Shown here: positions 24,531-33,865 of the stretch, piece by piece
Position numbering within the stretch: the first letter of the stretch is position 1
Layout: each line of letters starts with the position of its first letter
From: an uncultured Collinsella sp.
GTDB taxonomy: Bacteria > Actinomycetota > Coriobacteriia > Coriobacteriales > Coriobacteriaceae
Assembly (NCBI GenBank): GCA_959596505.1
Contig: CAUFWM010000008.1
Coordinates: forward strand, 1 to 44,543
Length of the DNA stretch: 44,543 nt
Direction: 5' to 3'
Translations under genes and position numbers: made by a program
Notes under the pieces: model-generated
What the model was told of the DNA's origin: nothing
What the model saw: only the letters and a program-made list of their open reading frames with translations
Databases searched by the model: none

Positions 24531-25547
24531 TTAGGCGGCTGCGGAGGCCTTGTCGGTCGTTGCCTTGCCGTTGCTCTGCTGGCCCTCAAAATGCTTGTAG
24601 CACCAGCTGGTGACCAGCGGGGTCAAAATAGCCGTAACGATTGCGCAGGCAGCAACCTGTGCCGTGGCCGTCGCGAGCACCGCGCCGCCGTACATGGCCT
24701 CGTTGACGCTTGCCATGGCAGCAGGCGTGGCCACATTGGCTCCGGCGCAGCTCGAAATGGCCGCACCTGCGACACCCGTACCGCCCGTGAGCTTATCGAC
24801 CGCGATAACGGGAATTGCAAAGACTACCGAGCAAATCACGCCAAGCACGATGCCGGGAAGACCGCCATTGATAAGCTGGCCGAAGGTCATGGTCGAGCCC
24901 ATGGCAAAGAAGACGAGCACGATGATGGCGGAAAGTGCCGGTGCCATCATCTTCTTAAAGCTCGGGAAGAGGTTGCCCAGAATAATGCCGACGACGATCG
25001 GCAAGATGGCGCCCACGAGCGACCAGCCGATCGGAGCCTGACCGGCAGCGCCGAGCACGATCATCGTGACCGGAGGGCCGACAACCAGCGTGGTGATGGC
25101 GACGGCGCCACGCTCGGCCTCATTGCCCATGGTGCCCATCAGACCAGCGTACATAGCGTTGTTGGCGCCGGTGCAAGCCGCCAGCATCACCATGGCAGAG
25201 ATGCCAAACAGGTTGTCGTTGAACACATAAAGGATGAGCAGCGACACGGCAACGACCACGATCTGCTTGACGGCGATGATGATGGCGCCGCGTGCAGCGG
25301 CGGCAGGAGCACTCTTAAACGAAATCGTCGTACCGACGATGAGCAAAAAAGCGCCCACGAGCGGGCCTGCGCCCTGCTGGGTCATGCCAAGCGTAAAGCT
25401 GCCGAGCGTTTTGAACAGGTCGGGGAATAGCGTGTTGAGCAGGCAGCCCAGCAAAAGCGGCACCAAAATATTGGCACCCGGGATGGAGGACATCTTAAAG
25501 AACGGCTCCTTTGCCGCCGGCGCCTCCACCGCAGTCGATTCACTCAT
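24531..25547 (-). CDS. kdgT: 2-keto-3-deoxygluconate permease-like transporter (KdgT family)
   Basis: A 338-residue inner-membrane symporter with about ten hydrophobic helices. KdgT hallmarks are IPGANILVPLLLGCLLNTLF near the N-terminus, IVGTTISFKSAPAAAARG, ACTGANNAMYAGLMG and the late GGTGVAGAAISSCAGANVAT. The family carries 2-keto-3-deoxygluconate, an intermediate of pectin and uronate breakdown, by proton symport. Start ATG 25545-25547 with GGAG. The upstream SDR gene on the same strand (25656-26405) may act on the same compound, though a terminator separates them. No kinase or aldolase for the pathway is in the window, so the substrate is inferred. Confidence 0.88.
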   Translation of the reverse strand: MSESTAVEAPAAKEPFFKMSSIPGANILVPLLLGCLLNTLFPDLFKTLGSFTLGMTQQGAGPLVGAFLLIVGTTISFKSAPAAAARGAIIIAVKQIVVVAVSLLILYVFNDNLFGISAMVMLAACTGANNAMYAGLMGTMGNEAERGAVAITTLVVGPPVTMIVLGAAGQAPIGWSLVGAILPIVVGIILGNLFPSFKKMMAPALSAIIVLVFFAMGSTMTFGQLINGGLPGIVLGVICSVVFAIPVIAVDKLTGGTGVAGAAISSCAGANVATPAAMASVNEAMYGGAVLATATAQVAACAIVTAILTPLVTSWCYKHFEGQQSNGKATTDKASAAA

Positions 25548-25600
25548 ATATATCTCCTTTGGATGCATGCGAATCGTAGCCGCACGCGCCTATGTCAGAA

Positions 25601-25636
25601 AGAAGGCGACGGTCCCGAGTCGCAGGGGCCGTCGCC
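25601..25636 (-). terminator. Terminator after the SDR gene
   Basis: GGCGACGG (25605-25612) pairs with CCGTCGCC (25629-25636). On the minus strand the stem is followed by TTCTTTCT. It lies 20 nt after the SDR stop and would limit read-through into the KdgT-like gene. Confidence 0.65.
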
Positions 25637-25655
25637 AAATAATCGTCGTGGGGTA

Positions 25656-26405
25656 TTACCCGTCCAGGACGATGCCGCCGTCGCAGTCACCGATCTCGCC
25701 GTTCACGAAGCTGGCGAGGTCGGAAGCGAAGAACAGCACCATCTGCGCAGGCTCGCTGGCCTGGGCGGCGCGGCCCAGAGGGATACCGTTGATGATGCGC
25801 TGAGAGTTCTCGTCAGAGAGAATCGAGGTCATATCGGTCAACGTGAGCGACGGGCACACGGCGTTGCAGCGGACGCCGAACTTGCCGCCTTCCTTGGCGA
25901 CTGCCTTGGTCAGACCGTTAACACCGGCCTTGGAGCTGGCGTAGGCGGCTGTGCCGAGCAGGCCGCCACCGATTTTGCCCGCAACGGAACTCACGTTGAC
26001 GATAGTGCCGGCATGGGCCGCCTTAAAGTGCGGGTACACGGCGTTCATCATAGTGAAGGTACCGTTGAGGTTGATGTCGATGGTGCGACGCCACTCGGTG
26101 TCATCGATCTCGTCGAACTTCTTGGTGCTGATGACGCCAGCGCAGTTAATCAAGATATTGGTTTGCGGCAGGTCCGTAAAAATCTGCTCGACGGTCTCGC
26201 GCGCCTTGGGCGCATCGGCGACATCGAGCTGATAGAACTTGTTGCCCTCGCCAAGCTCGGTCACTGCGGCCTCGCCCTTAGCAGCGTTCCTTGCGATGAG
26301 CGCGACATGTCCGCCGCCCGCGACGATGCCCTTGGCGATCTCGAGGCCAATGCCCTGAGTGCCGCCCGTGACAATCGCGGTCTTGCCCGTGAAGTCAAAT
26401 GCCAT
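25656..26405 (-). CDS. Short-chain dehydrogenase/reductase
   Basis: A 249-residue classical SDR. The NAD(P) site TGGTQGIG is near residue 12, INCAGV replaces the usual N-N-A-G, and the catalytic Ser and YASSKAG (Tyr-x-x-x-Lys) motif follow; the C-terminal DGGIVLDG is typical. Start ATG 26403-26405 (MAFDFTGKTAIVTGG) behind AAAGGGGGA; the frame extends 39 codons upstream without homology. Next to a KdgT-like permease, a ketodeoxygluconate or uronate-pathway dehydrogenase (KduD-like) is plausible, but the sequence alone does not fix the substrate. Divergent from the MarR gene. Confidence 0.88.
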   Translation of the reverse strand: MAFDFTGKTAIVTGGTQGIGLEIAKGIVAGGGHVALIARNAAKGEAAVTELGEGNKFYQLDVADAPKARETVEQIFTDLPQTNILINCAGVISTKKFDEIDDTEWRRTIDINLNGTFTMMNAVYPHFKAAHAGTIVNVSSVAGKIGGGLLGTAAYASSKAGVNGLTKAVAKEGGKFGVRCNAVCPSLTLTDMTSILSDENSQRIINGIPLGRAAQASEPAQMVLFFASDLASFVNGEIGDCDGGIVLDG

Positions 26406-26611
26406 GACTCCATCCCCCTTTATGTAAGGTGTCTCCTTGCGGGAAGTTGGAGCATCGCACGTGGCGCTAATATGAGTCCCAGTCGTCATGGTGGTGACAA
26501 CCCCTCGCCTAACCGCGGGCATGATAGTTCTTTGAAACGCTTTAGCAATTGAATGATTTTAAGTCTTAATGAGCTCTTAATATTGCCTACTGTATGAGGC
26601 CCGCGTATGGG

Positions 26612-26669
26612 GGTATCATCTTCCACCGAAAATAGTTTCTAGTGTTAGGGGTTTTCGGTGGAAGATACC
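26612..26669 (+). promoter_or_regulatory. Inverted repeat over the marR start, probable operator
   Basis: TCTTCCACCGAAAA (26619-26632) and its exact reverse complement (26652-26665) are separated by 19 bp, and the match resumes with GGTATC/GATACC after a small offset. The right arm contains the GTG start at 26658. It could be the MarR-type protein's own operator, or an mRNA hairpin that hides the start codon. Confidence 0.65.
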
Positions 26670-27107
26670 GATTTCCATGAGCTTGGGCGTCAGCTCTTTA
26701 CCGAGTTTGGCAGCATGCACCAGCGCGTTTCGCGCTTTGCCGACCAGGCTCTGGGTGGCGAGATGGCCGTCATGCGCGCCCTCATGCGCGCCGGCGGCTC
26801 GCTCACGCCGAGCGAACTCGCTGATCGCGCCTGGGTCTCGAGTGCCCGCATCGCCAATATCTTACGCGCCCTCGAGGCCAAGGGCTGGGTCGAGCGCGAG
26901 CACTCAAAGACCGACCGTCGTCGCGTACACGTCACGGTGACCGACAAAGGATTCCAGGATCTCGAAATCAAACGTCGGGAATTCGAGAACCGCACTGCGG
27001 CTTTCCTCGAGCAGCTCGGCGAAACAGATACCCAGGAGATGGTGCGCCTTCTTAGACGCGCCAACGAAATTATCGACCGCAATCAAGAAAGGAGAGATGC
27101 CGAGTGA
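26658..27107 (+). CDS. MarR family transcriptional regulator
   Basis: 149 residues with the winged helix-turn-helix of MarR (about 50-100): LTPSELADRAWVSSARIANI, then LRALEAKGWVERE, and the wing SKTDRRRVHVTVTDKG. MarR proteins are dimeric repressors released by small molecules and often control exporters. Here the stop overlaps the start of the ABC exporter gene (GTG at 27104), so the regulator and the two ABC genes form one operon. The GTG start has only a weak AGGGG site and sits inside a strong inverted repeat, suggesting autoregulation. Confidence 0.92.
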   Translation: MEDTDFHELGRQLFTEFGSMHQRVSRFADQALGGEMAVMRALMRAGGSLTPSELADRAWVSSARIANILRALEAKGWVEREHSKTDRRRVHVTVTDKGFQDLEIKRREFENRTAAFLEQLGETDTQEMVRLLRRANEIIDRNQERRDAE

Positions 27108-29470
27108 GGATTCTCAAGCTCTTTAAAAAACATGTCCTGGCACTGTTTGCAGCTATCGTACTTATCGTAATCAGCTGCAACGCCGATCTGGCACTGCCTA
27201 CCTATATGAGCGACATCGTCGACGTGGGCGTGCAGCAAGGCGGCATCGCCTCGCCCGTGCCCGACACCATTCGCGCCGAATCGCTCGATGACCTTGAGCT
27301 CTTTATGAGCGCCAAAGACGCCAAGACGGTAGAGGCTGCGTTTGGCAAGGCAGACAAAAACGGGATTCGCACGTACAAGGGCACCGAGGAAGAGCGTGCC
27401 GATGGAGGCAAGATTGCCGACATTATGAGCCTGCCCGAGACTGTCGTTCTTTCGCTCGACCAGGGCATCGACGCCGACTCCATGGGCGACATGATGGGCT
27501 CGTCCAGCGAGAAAGACAACAACGCTGCCCAGGCCATGCCCACCCCCGAGCAAATGGCAGCGATGACGCCCGAGCAGCTCGCCGAGATGCAGCAGAAGGC
27601 CGCAGCGGCGCAGAACATGCAAAAGCAGATTGATGCCGACGGCGGTAAGATCACCATGAAGAGCCTGCGCCTGGGTGTCGAGGGCGGTCTGGTAGACCAA
27701 AGCAAGCTCGTCGAAGGCGCCAACCAAATGGCGGACAAAATGGGCTCCATGTCGGGCTCCATCGTCACCCAGCGCGCCGTGAGCTATGTACAGGACGAGT
27801 ACAAGGCACAGGGCATCGACCCCGCCGACGTGCAGAACGCCTACCTGAGCCACATGGCGACCACGATGTTTGGGCTGTGCCTGGTGTCGCTCGTCGCCAC
27901 CATTCTGACCGGTGCCGTGGCGTCGCGCACCGCCTGCTCCATCGCCCGCGACCTGCGCCGCGAGACCTTCAACAAGGTTATGCACTTCTCGCCGGCCGAG
28001 GTGGGCAAGTTTAGCCAGGCCTCGCTCATCACCCGCTGCACCAACGACATTCAGCAGATTCAGATGGCCGCAACCCTGTTTATCCGCATGTGTCTTATGG
28101 CCCCCGTCATGGGCATCGTCGCTGTCATGCGCGTCCTGGCCAACCACACCGGCCTGGAGTGGACCATCGCCGTTGCCATCATCGCGGTCTCGGCCGTCGT
28201 CGGCGTGCTCATGGGCCTCACTATGCCCAAGTTCAAAAAGATGCAAAGCTTTGTGGACCGCGTGAACCTTACCGCCCGCGAGCTGCTCGACGGCCTTATG
28301 CCCATCCGCTCGTTCAACCGCGAGGAGCATGAGCTCGAGCGTTTTGACAAGGCTTCGCTCGACCTGATGACCACGCAGCTCTACACCAACCGCGCTATGA
28401 GCTTTATGATGCCGCTCATGATGCTCGTCATGAACTGCATCACCGTGCTCATCGTCTGGTTTGGCGCGCAGGGCGTGTCCGACGGCGTGATGCAGGTCGG
28501 CAACATGATGGCGTTTATCTCCTACACCATGCAGATCGTCATGGCGTTTATGATCCTCACCATGGTTTCGGTCATCCTGCCCCGCGCCGAGGTCGCAGCC
28601 GAGCGCGTGGAAGAGGTCATCACCTGCCCCACGAGCATCAACGACCCTGCCTCGCCCAAACTGCCTGCTGCCAGCGCGCCGCGCGGTGAGCTCACCTTCC
28701 GTGACGTGAGCTTCCAGTATCCCGATGCCCGCGCCGACGTCATCAGCGGCGTGAACTTCACCACGCACGCCGGTCAGATGCTCGGCATCATTGGCTCCAC
28801 GGGCTCGGGCAAGTCCACGCTCGTACAGCTGATTCCGCGCCTGTACGACGTCACGGGCGGCAGCATTTCACTCGACGGCATCGACGTGCGCGACATGACC
28901 CTTTCCGAGCTGCGCCGCCGCATCGGTTATATTCCGCAGCAGGGTCGTCTATTCTCGGGTACCGTCGAGAGCAACCTCAAGTTTGCCGGCGACATGGTGA
29001 GCGATGATGACATGCACCGGGCGGCACGCATCGCCCAGGCCGAGGACTTTATCGCCGAGCGCGAGGGCGGCTACGACTCCCCCATCAGCCAGGGCGGCTC
29101 CAACGTCTCGGGCGGTCAGCGCCAGCGCCTGGCCATCGCCCGCGCCCTGGCCAAAAAGCCCGAGGTCGTGGTGTTCGATGACTCGTTTAGTGCCCTCGAC
29201 TACAAGACCGACGCGCGCCTGCGCGAGGAGCTGGCCAAAAACGTTACCGACGCCGCGCTCGTGGTCGTGGCCCAGCGCATCGCGACCATCATGCACGCCG
29301 ACCAGATCATTGTGCTCGACGACGGCCACGTGGTGGGCACCGGTACGCACGAGGAGCTGCTGCACAGCTGCCCGGCGTACCTGGAGATCGCACAGTCGCA
29401 GCTTTCCGCCGAGGAGCTGGGGCTTACCCAAGAAGAAATTGCAGCCGTTATGGAAGGAGGCAAGCGCTAA
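27104..29470 (+). CDS. ABC exporter half-transporter with degenerate ATP site and large extracellular insert
   Basis: 788 residues, about 200 more than usual. Membrane helix 1 (about 11-28) is followed by an Ala/Met/Glu/Gln-rich extracytoplasmic stretch of about 210 residues (40-250) before helix 2. The nucleotide-binding domain (530-760) has Walker A GSTGSGKST (564-572) and signature VSGGQ (668-672). The residue after the Walker B Asp is Asp693 instead of the catalytic Glu, and the H-loop His is Gln724 (VVVAQRIAT). Such degenerate halves pair with a competent partner, here the gene starting at 29470. GTG start overlapping the MarR stop. Likely a drug or peptide exporter. Confidence 0.92.
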   Translation: MRILKLFKKHVLALFAAIVLIVISCNADLALPTYMSDIVDVGVQQGGIASPVPDTIRAESLDDLELFMSAKDAKTVEAAFGKADKNGIRTYKGTEEERADGGKIADIMSLPETVVLSLDQGIDADSMGDMMGSSSEKDNNAAQAMPTPEQMAAMTPEQLAEMQQKAAAAQNMQKQIDADGGKITMKSLRLGVEGGLVDQSKLVEGANQMADKMGSMSGSIVTQRAVSYVQDEYKAQGIDPADVQNAYLSHMATTMFGLCLVSLVATILTGAVASRTACSIARDLRRETFNKVMHFSPAEVGKFSQASLITRCTNDIQQIQMAATLFIRMCLMAPVMGIVAVMRVLANHTGLEWTIAVAIIAVSAVVGVLMGLTMPKFKKMQSFVDRVNLTARELLDGLMPIRSFNREEHELERFDKASLDLMTTQLYTNRAMSFMMPLMMLVMNCITVLIVWFGAQGVSDGVMQVGNMMAFISYTMQIVMAFMILTMVSVILPRAEVAAERVEEVITCPTSINDPASPKLPAASAPRGELTFRDVSFQYPDARADVISGVNFTTHAGQMLGIIGSTGSGKSTLVQLIPRLYDVTGGSISLDGIDVRDMTLSELRRRIGYIPQQGRLFSGTVESNLKFAGDMVSDDDMHRAARIAQAEDFIAEREGGYDSPISQGGSNVSGGQRQRLAIARALAKKPEVVVFDDSFSALDYKTDARLREELAKNVTDAALVVVAQRIATIMHADQIIVLDDGHVVGTGTHEELLHSCPAYLEIAQSQLSAEELGLTQEEIAAVMEGGKR

Positions 29471-31326
29471 TGGCAGACGAGACCAAGACTCAGATTCCCA
29501 AGCCCACCCGCCAGCGTGGACCCATGGGCCGCATGGGCGGCATGCGTCGCGGCGAAAAGGCCAAGGACTTTAAGGGCACCATGAGGCAGCTGCTCGGCTA
29601 TATCGGCCAGCACAAGATTGCCGTGTTTACCGCCGTCGCCTTTGCCGTATGCTCGGTCATCTTTAACATTGTGGGGCCCAAGGTGCTCGGCCAGGTTACC
29701 ACCAAACTGTTCGAGGGTCTGGTTGCCAAGGTCAACGGCACCGGCGATGTCGACTTTGCCTGGATCGCCAAGACGCTCGGCTTTTTGCTCTGCCTGTATC
29801 TGGCAAGCTCTGTCTGCAGCCTCATCCAAGGCTGGCTTATGACCGGCGTCACGCAAAAGATTTGCTACCGCATGCGCAAGGAGATCGCCGCCAAGATCGC
29901 CGTTGTTCCGATGAGTTACTTTAACGGCCACAGCAAGGGCGACGTACTCAGCCGCATCACCAACGACGTCGATACGCTGGGCCAGTCGCTCAACCAGAGC
30001 GTGACGCAGCTCATCACGTCGGTGACGCAGATTATCGGCGTGCTCGTCATGATGCTGTCGATCAGCCTGCCGCTCACCGGCGTCACCGTGCTCACGCTGC
30101 CGGCAGCCGCGATTATCCTGACCGTAATGATTCACTTCTCGCAGCCGTACTTCCGAGAGCAGCAGCAGGTTCTGGGCACCGTCAACGGCATTATCGAAGA
30201 GGACTTTGCCGGCCAGAACGTCATTCAGGTGTTCGACCGCGCCGAGGCCTCAATCGAGGAGTTCGACCGTCAAAACGACCGACTCTTTATTAGCGGCTGG
30301 CGTTCGCAGTTCCTGTCGGGCCTGATGATGCCGCTTATGAGCCTGGTGGGTAACATGGGCTATGTGGGCGTCGTCGTGGTGGGCGCACAACTCGCACTGA
30401 CCGGCAATGCCACGCCCGGCGACATCCAGAGCTTTATCCAGTACGTTCGCAACTTTACGCAACCCGTGCAGCAACTGGGCAACGTAAGCAACACGATGCA
30501 GTCGATGGCAGCTGCCACCGAGCGCGTCTTTGAGTTCCTGGCCGCGCCCGAGGAGGAACAGAAGGCCGACGCGCAGATTCCCGAAAAGCGCCCCGGCCAC
30601 GTGGAGTTTGACCATGTCAAGTTTGGCTACACGCCCGACAAGACCATCATCCACGACTTTAGCTGCGAGGCACAGCCCGGCCAGACCGTGGCCATCGTCG
30701 GCCCCACCGGCGCCGGCAAGACCACGCTCATTAAGCTGCTGCAGCGCTTTTACGATGTGGACGGCGGCTCGCTGCGCGTCGAGGGCATCGACGTGCGCGA
30801 CTGGGACCGCGCGGCGCTGCGCGGCGAGTTTGCCATGGTGCTGCAGGATACCTGGCTGTTTAACGGCACCATCCGCGAGAACATCCGCTACGGACGTCCC
30901 GATGCGAGCGATGCCGAAGTCGAGGCCGCTGCACGCGCTGCACGCTGCGACCACTTTATCCACACGCTCGCCGGCGGCTACGACTTTATGATCAACGAGG
31001 AGGGCACTAACCTGTCGCAGGGTCAGCGCCAGCTCGTGACCATCGCCCGCGCCATTTTGGCCGACCGTCCGGCGCTGATTCTGGACGAGGCGACCTCCAA
31101 CGTGGATACCCGCACCGAGGAGCTCATTCAGCGTGCCATGGATGCGCTGATGCAGGGCCGTACCAGCTTTGTCATCGCGCATCGCCTGTCCACGATCCGC
31201 AACGCCGACGTAATCCTGGTGATCCGCGACGGTGACATCGTCGAGAAGGGCACGCACGACGAGCTGCTCGCCCTGGGCGGCTTCTACGCCGATCTGTACA
31301 ATTCGCAGTTCGACGAAGCGGCGTAA
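29470..31326 (+). CDS. ABC exporter half-transporter with complete ATP site
   Basis: 618 residues: an N-terminal basic tail (1-40, rich in Arg, Gly and Met), six membrane helices (about 47-340) and a nucleotide-binding domain with Walker A GPTGAGKTT (411-419), signature LSQGQ, catalytic Glu540 in ILDEATSNVD and His571 in IAHRLST. It shares one nucleotide with the upstream gene (TAATG), so the two are made together and form a heterodimer of the TM287/288 or BmrCD type, with one working and one degenerate site. Substrate unknown; the MarR regulator in the operon suggests a toxic compound. Confidence 0.94.
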   Translation: MADETKTQIPKPTRQRGPMGRMGGMRRGEKAKDFKGTMRQLLGYIGQHKIAVFTAVAFAVCSVIFNIVGPKVLGQVTTKLFEGLVAKVNGTGDVDFAWIAKTLGFLLCLYLASSVCSLIQGWLMTGVTQKICYRMRKEIAAKIAVVPMSYFNGHSKGDVLSRITNDVDTLGQSLNQSVTQLITSVTQIIGVLVMMLSISLPLTGVTVLTLPAAAIILTVMIHFSQPYFREQQQVLGTVNGIIEEDFAGQNVIQVFDRAEASIEEFDRQNDRLFISGWRSQFLSGLMMPLMSLVGNMGYVGVVVVGAQLALTGNATPGDIQSFIQYVRNFTQPVQQLGNVSNTMQSMAAATERVFEFLAAPEEEQKADAQIPEKRPGHVEFDHVKFGYTPDKTIIHDFSCEAQPGQTVAIVGPTGAGKTTLIKLLQRFYDVDGGSLRVEGIDVRDWDRAALRGEFAMVLQDTWLFNGTIRENIRYGRPDASDAEVEAAARAARCDHFIHTLAGGYDFMINEEGTNLSQGQRQLVTIARAILADRPALILDEATSNVDTRTEELIQRAMDALMQGRTSFVIAHRLSTIRNADVILVIRDGDIVEKGTHDELLALGGFYADLYNSQFDEAA

Positions 31327-31345
31327 GCCCAATATCATAACTACA

Positions 31346-31389
31346 AAAAGATGGCCCGCTGATTACGCAGAATCAGCGGGCCATCTTTT
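31346..31389. terminator. Bidirectional terminator after the ABC exporter operon
   Basis: GATGGCCCGCTGATT (31350-31364) pairs perfectly with AATCAGCGGGCCATC (31371-31385). TTTT follows on the plus strand and AAAAA precedes (TTTTT on the minus strand), so it serves both the exporter operon and the convergent gene at 31413. Confidence 0.9.
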
Positions 31390-31412
31390 GCCATTGCGCG
31401 CTTTAAAACAAC

Positions 31413-31862
31413 CTAGAAGCAATCGCGATAACGTGGCCAGGCAAGGAGTGCCAGGGTCAGCGTCACGCCGATCTGGATGAGCGTCTGTTTGATATCGAGC
31501 GTGCCAGTAATCGCTACGGTGCGCAGTAGCGTCACGAATGCCTGGGGCAGACCGCCCAAAAACCAAAGTGCGGCACCGAGCAGCATCTTGTCACCCATTT
31601 GGGGCTCAGCGTCACACGCTTCCGTGAGTGCACGATACGCGCGGACCTCAAATGCAATCACCAATGCGATACCGGCGATTGAAACGAAAAGCGAGATTGA
31701 TGACACTACGGGCACGAGCGGCGGCGCGACCGCACCTGTCGTCGCCTCCATAAGTACAAGCATCCCCGCATACGCGCAGGCCACGCCTGCAAGCGCCAAC
31801 ATGGACCGGCGAGCCTCCTGCCGGCGAACGATTGTCGTCACCCCACGAAACCCTCGAGCCAT
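31413..31862 (-). CDS. Small membrane protein of unknown function
   Basis: 149 residues with four hydrophobic segments (roughly 20-40, 52-75, 95-115 and 120-140) and a basic N-terminus (MARGFRGVTTIVRRQEARRS). I do not recognise the family; the layout resembles DUF2975-like or other small four-helix membrane proteins, but no motif is decisive. ATG 31860-31862 has a GGGAGAGGG site. It lies 31 bp after the HPr gene on the same strand and may be the last gene of that unit, ending at the bidirectional terminator at 31346-31389. Confidence 0.75.
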   Translation of the reverse strand: MARGFRGVTTIVRRQEARRSMLALAGVACAYAGMLVLMEATTGAVAPPLVPVVSSISLFVSIAGIALVIAFEVRAYRALTEACDAEPQMGDKMLLGAALWFLGGLPQAFVTLLRTVAITGTLDIKQTLIQIGVTLTLALLAWPRYRDCF

Positions 31863-31893
31863 CGCCCTCTCCCCTCTCATCAAAGCCTTGCGG

Positions 31894-32166
31894 TTACTCG
31901 CCGCAACCGCTCTCGATCAGCTCAACCAGCGCATCGACGGCGGCCTGCTCGTCGGCACCATCGGCCGCAATCTCGACATCGCATCCGCACGCCATCCCCA
32001 AACCCATAACCATGAGAATCGACTTAGCATCCTTGGGGTCGCTGCCCTTGGTAACGTTGCGCACGGTCACCTTGCTTCCAAACCCGGATGCCTTCTGAAC
32101 AAACAATGAGGCAGGGCGGGCATGGATGCCGCTTGCGTTTACAACGGTCGTGGTCTTTGAATACAT
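31894..32166 (-). CDS. ptsH: Phosphocarrier protein HPr
   Basis: 90 residues. Transfers phosphate from enzyme I to the EIIA subunits of the PTS. The active His15 is in NASGIHARPAS, and the regulatory serine (Ser46 of Bacillus) corresponds to Ser49 in DAKSILMVMGLG, so HPr-kinase control is possible. Start ATG 32164-32166 with AAGGA; the frame continues 20 codons upstream without homology. Unusually it lies inside a sugar-specific cluster (cellobiose-type PTS and GH1) rather than beside enzyme I, with a terminator-like hairpin between it and the GH1 gene. Whether it is the general HPr or a dedicated one cannot be told here. Confidence 0.93.
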   Translation of the reverse strand: MYSKTTTVVNASGIHARPASLFVQKASGFGSKVTVRNVTKGSDPKDAKSILMVMGLGMACGCDVEIAADGADEQAAVDALVELIESGCGE

Positions 32167-32192
32167 CCGAGTCCTTCTTTCGATCAAGGTTT

Positions 32193-32233
32193 CCAAAAGC
32201 CGCCGGGACACCCGCCCTACAGGCATCCCGGCG
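32193..32233 (-). terminator. Terminator-like hairpin after the GH1 gene
   Basis: CGCCGGGA (32201-32208) pairs with TCCCGGCG (32226-32233) across a 17-nt loop. On the minus strand GCTTTTGG follows. It would partly separate the PTS/GH1 operon from HPr. Confidence 0.6.
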
Positions 32234-32244
32234 AAGGGGCCGAG

Positions 32245-33783
32245 CTACTCGACCACGATGTTGTCACTCGCGGTGTCGGCGCCGTTACTGGCGATGAGCT
32301 TCTTGTAGTAGAAGAAGCTCTTCTTCTTGCCACGCTTGCCGGTGCCGTCGCCATGGTCGTCCTGATCGACCGAAATCTGGCCATAGCGTTTAGTCATCTC
32401 GGAGGTGCCGGAGCTGATCAGGTCGATGGGGCCCCACCAGGCATAACCAAAGACGTCGACACCGTCGAGAATCGCCTGGTGCATTTGCTCGACATGCTCT
32501 TTCATGTACTCGATATGCGCGTCGTCGTCGCAATAACCGTTCTCGTCGCGGTTCTCGGTCATGCCGTTACCGTTCTCGGCAATAAAGATCGGCAAGTGGT
32601 AGCGATCGTAGATGTGGTTGAGCGTGATGCGGAAGCCCACGGGGTCGATCGGCCAGCCCCACTCGGTCATCTCGAGGTACTGGTTCTTGATCTCGGTAAG
32701 CAGCTTACCGCTCGGCTCGGGGGAAATCTTGCCCTTATAGCGCATGATGTAGGTCATGTAGTAGCTGATGGAGATGTAGTCCACCACGCCGGCCTTGAGG
32801 GTCTCGAGATCGCCGTCCTCCATCTTGATGTCGACACCGTAGTCGCGGAAGAAGCGCTTTACGTAGTAGGGGTACTCGCCCTTGGCCTGGATATCGGTGA
32901 AGAACCAGTTGAAGTGGTCCTCAAACAGCACCTGGAGCTGATCCTCGGGCTTGGAAGTCTCGGCGTAGTTCTCAAGACGGCAGAGCATGTTGCCAATATG
33001 TGCCTCGGGGTCGATCTCACGCAGCTTGATGACAGCCTTGGCGGACGCGACAAGCTGGTTGTGCGCGACCTGGAACTTCTCGGGCCAGCGCCCAGCATAG
33101 GGGTTGGAGCCGTCTTCCTTCTCATCCCAGATCACGCCGCAGCAGGTGCAGGGGTTGGCATACACGTGGTTAATCTCGTTGAAGGTCATCCAGTACTTGA
33201 CTTTACCCTTGTAGCGGCGGAAGAGCGTCTCCGCGTAATGCTCGAAAGCGTCGACAACGTGACGGCTCGCGAAACCGTTATGCTCCTCTGCCAAGTGGAG
33301 CGGCATATCGAAATGGTTGAGGGTAACCATGGGCTCAATGCCGTGCTTGTGGCACTCGTCGAACACCTTATCGTAGAAGGCCAGACCCTCCTCGTTAGGC
33401 AGCGCGTCGTCACCGTTTGGGAAAATACGGCTCCAGGAGATGCTCATACGGAAGACGCCGAAGCCCATCTCGCCGAGGAGCGCAATGTCCTCCTTGTAGG
33501 TGTGGTAGAAATCAATGCCGCGACGCTTGGGAAAGTCGTAGGCCATCTCGTTTGCCTTGCGAGCGGCAAGGGACTGACGCGTCACGGAGTTGAGCGGTCC
33601 GCCCTCGACAATGCCTTCGCGGGCACACGTCTCGCGGTCGAGCAGGATGACGTAGTCCGAGACGGCCGGTCCGCGTCCGCCCTCGTTCCAGGCGCCTTCG
33701 ACCTGGTTGGCCGCCGTGGCGCCGCCCCAGAGGAAGCCCTCCGGGAAGGCATCGCCAAAGTCATAAGTAGAAAGATCAATCAT
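32245..33783 (-). CDS. 6-phospho-beta-glucosidase, glycoside hydrolase family 1
   Basis: Hydrolyses cellobiose-6-phosphate or other phosphorylated beta-glucosides after PTS import. GH1 retaining machinery: acid/base Glu203 in WMTFNEINH and nucleophile Glu403 in IAENGNG. The start FPEGFLWGGATAANQVEGAW is the family signature. Length 512 is slightly above the norm of about 470-480, with an insert around 45-70. No signal peptide, so cytosolic. It lies in the operon IIB-IIC-IIA-GH1 (35940 to 32245). Confidence 0.94.
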   Translation of the reverse strand: MIDLSTYDFGDAFPEGFLWGGATAANQVEGAWNEGGRGPAVSDYVILLDRETCAREGIVEGGPLNSVTRQSLAARKANEMAYDFPKRRGIDFYHTYKEDIALLGEMGFGVFRMSISWSRIFPNGDDALPNEEGLAFYDKVFDECHKHGIEPMVTLNHFDMPLHLAEEHNGFASRHVVDAFEHYAETLFRRYKGKVKYWMTFNEINHVYANPCTCCGVIWDEKEDGSNPYAGRWPEKFQVAHNQLVASAKAVIKLREIDPEAHIGNMLCRLENYAETSKPEDQLQVLFEDHFNWFFTDIQAKGEYPYYVKRFFRDYGVDIKMEDGDLETLKAGVVDYISISYYMTYIMRYKGKISPEPSGKLLTEIKNQYLEMTEWGWPIDPVGFRITLNHIYDRYHLPIFIAENGNGMTENRDENGYCDDDAHIEYMKEHVEQMHQAILDGVDVFGYAWWGPIDLISSGTSEMTKRYGQISVDQDDHGDGTGKRGKKKSFFYYKKLIASNGADTASDNIVVE

Positions 33784-33865
33784 GCTATGTCCTCATCTCT
33801 CAATGGTCGGAATCAATAGGTAACGAGTCGTTTTGAATTTAGAAACGCGCGCGGCTTTCACGGCG

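Noticed and set aside
27083..28768. A 561-codon minus-strand frame opposite the ABC exporter gene
   Set aside because: It is extremely rich in His, Asp, Gly and Val, typical of antisense shadows in GC-rich DNA.
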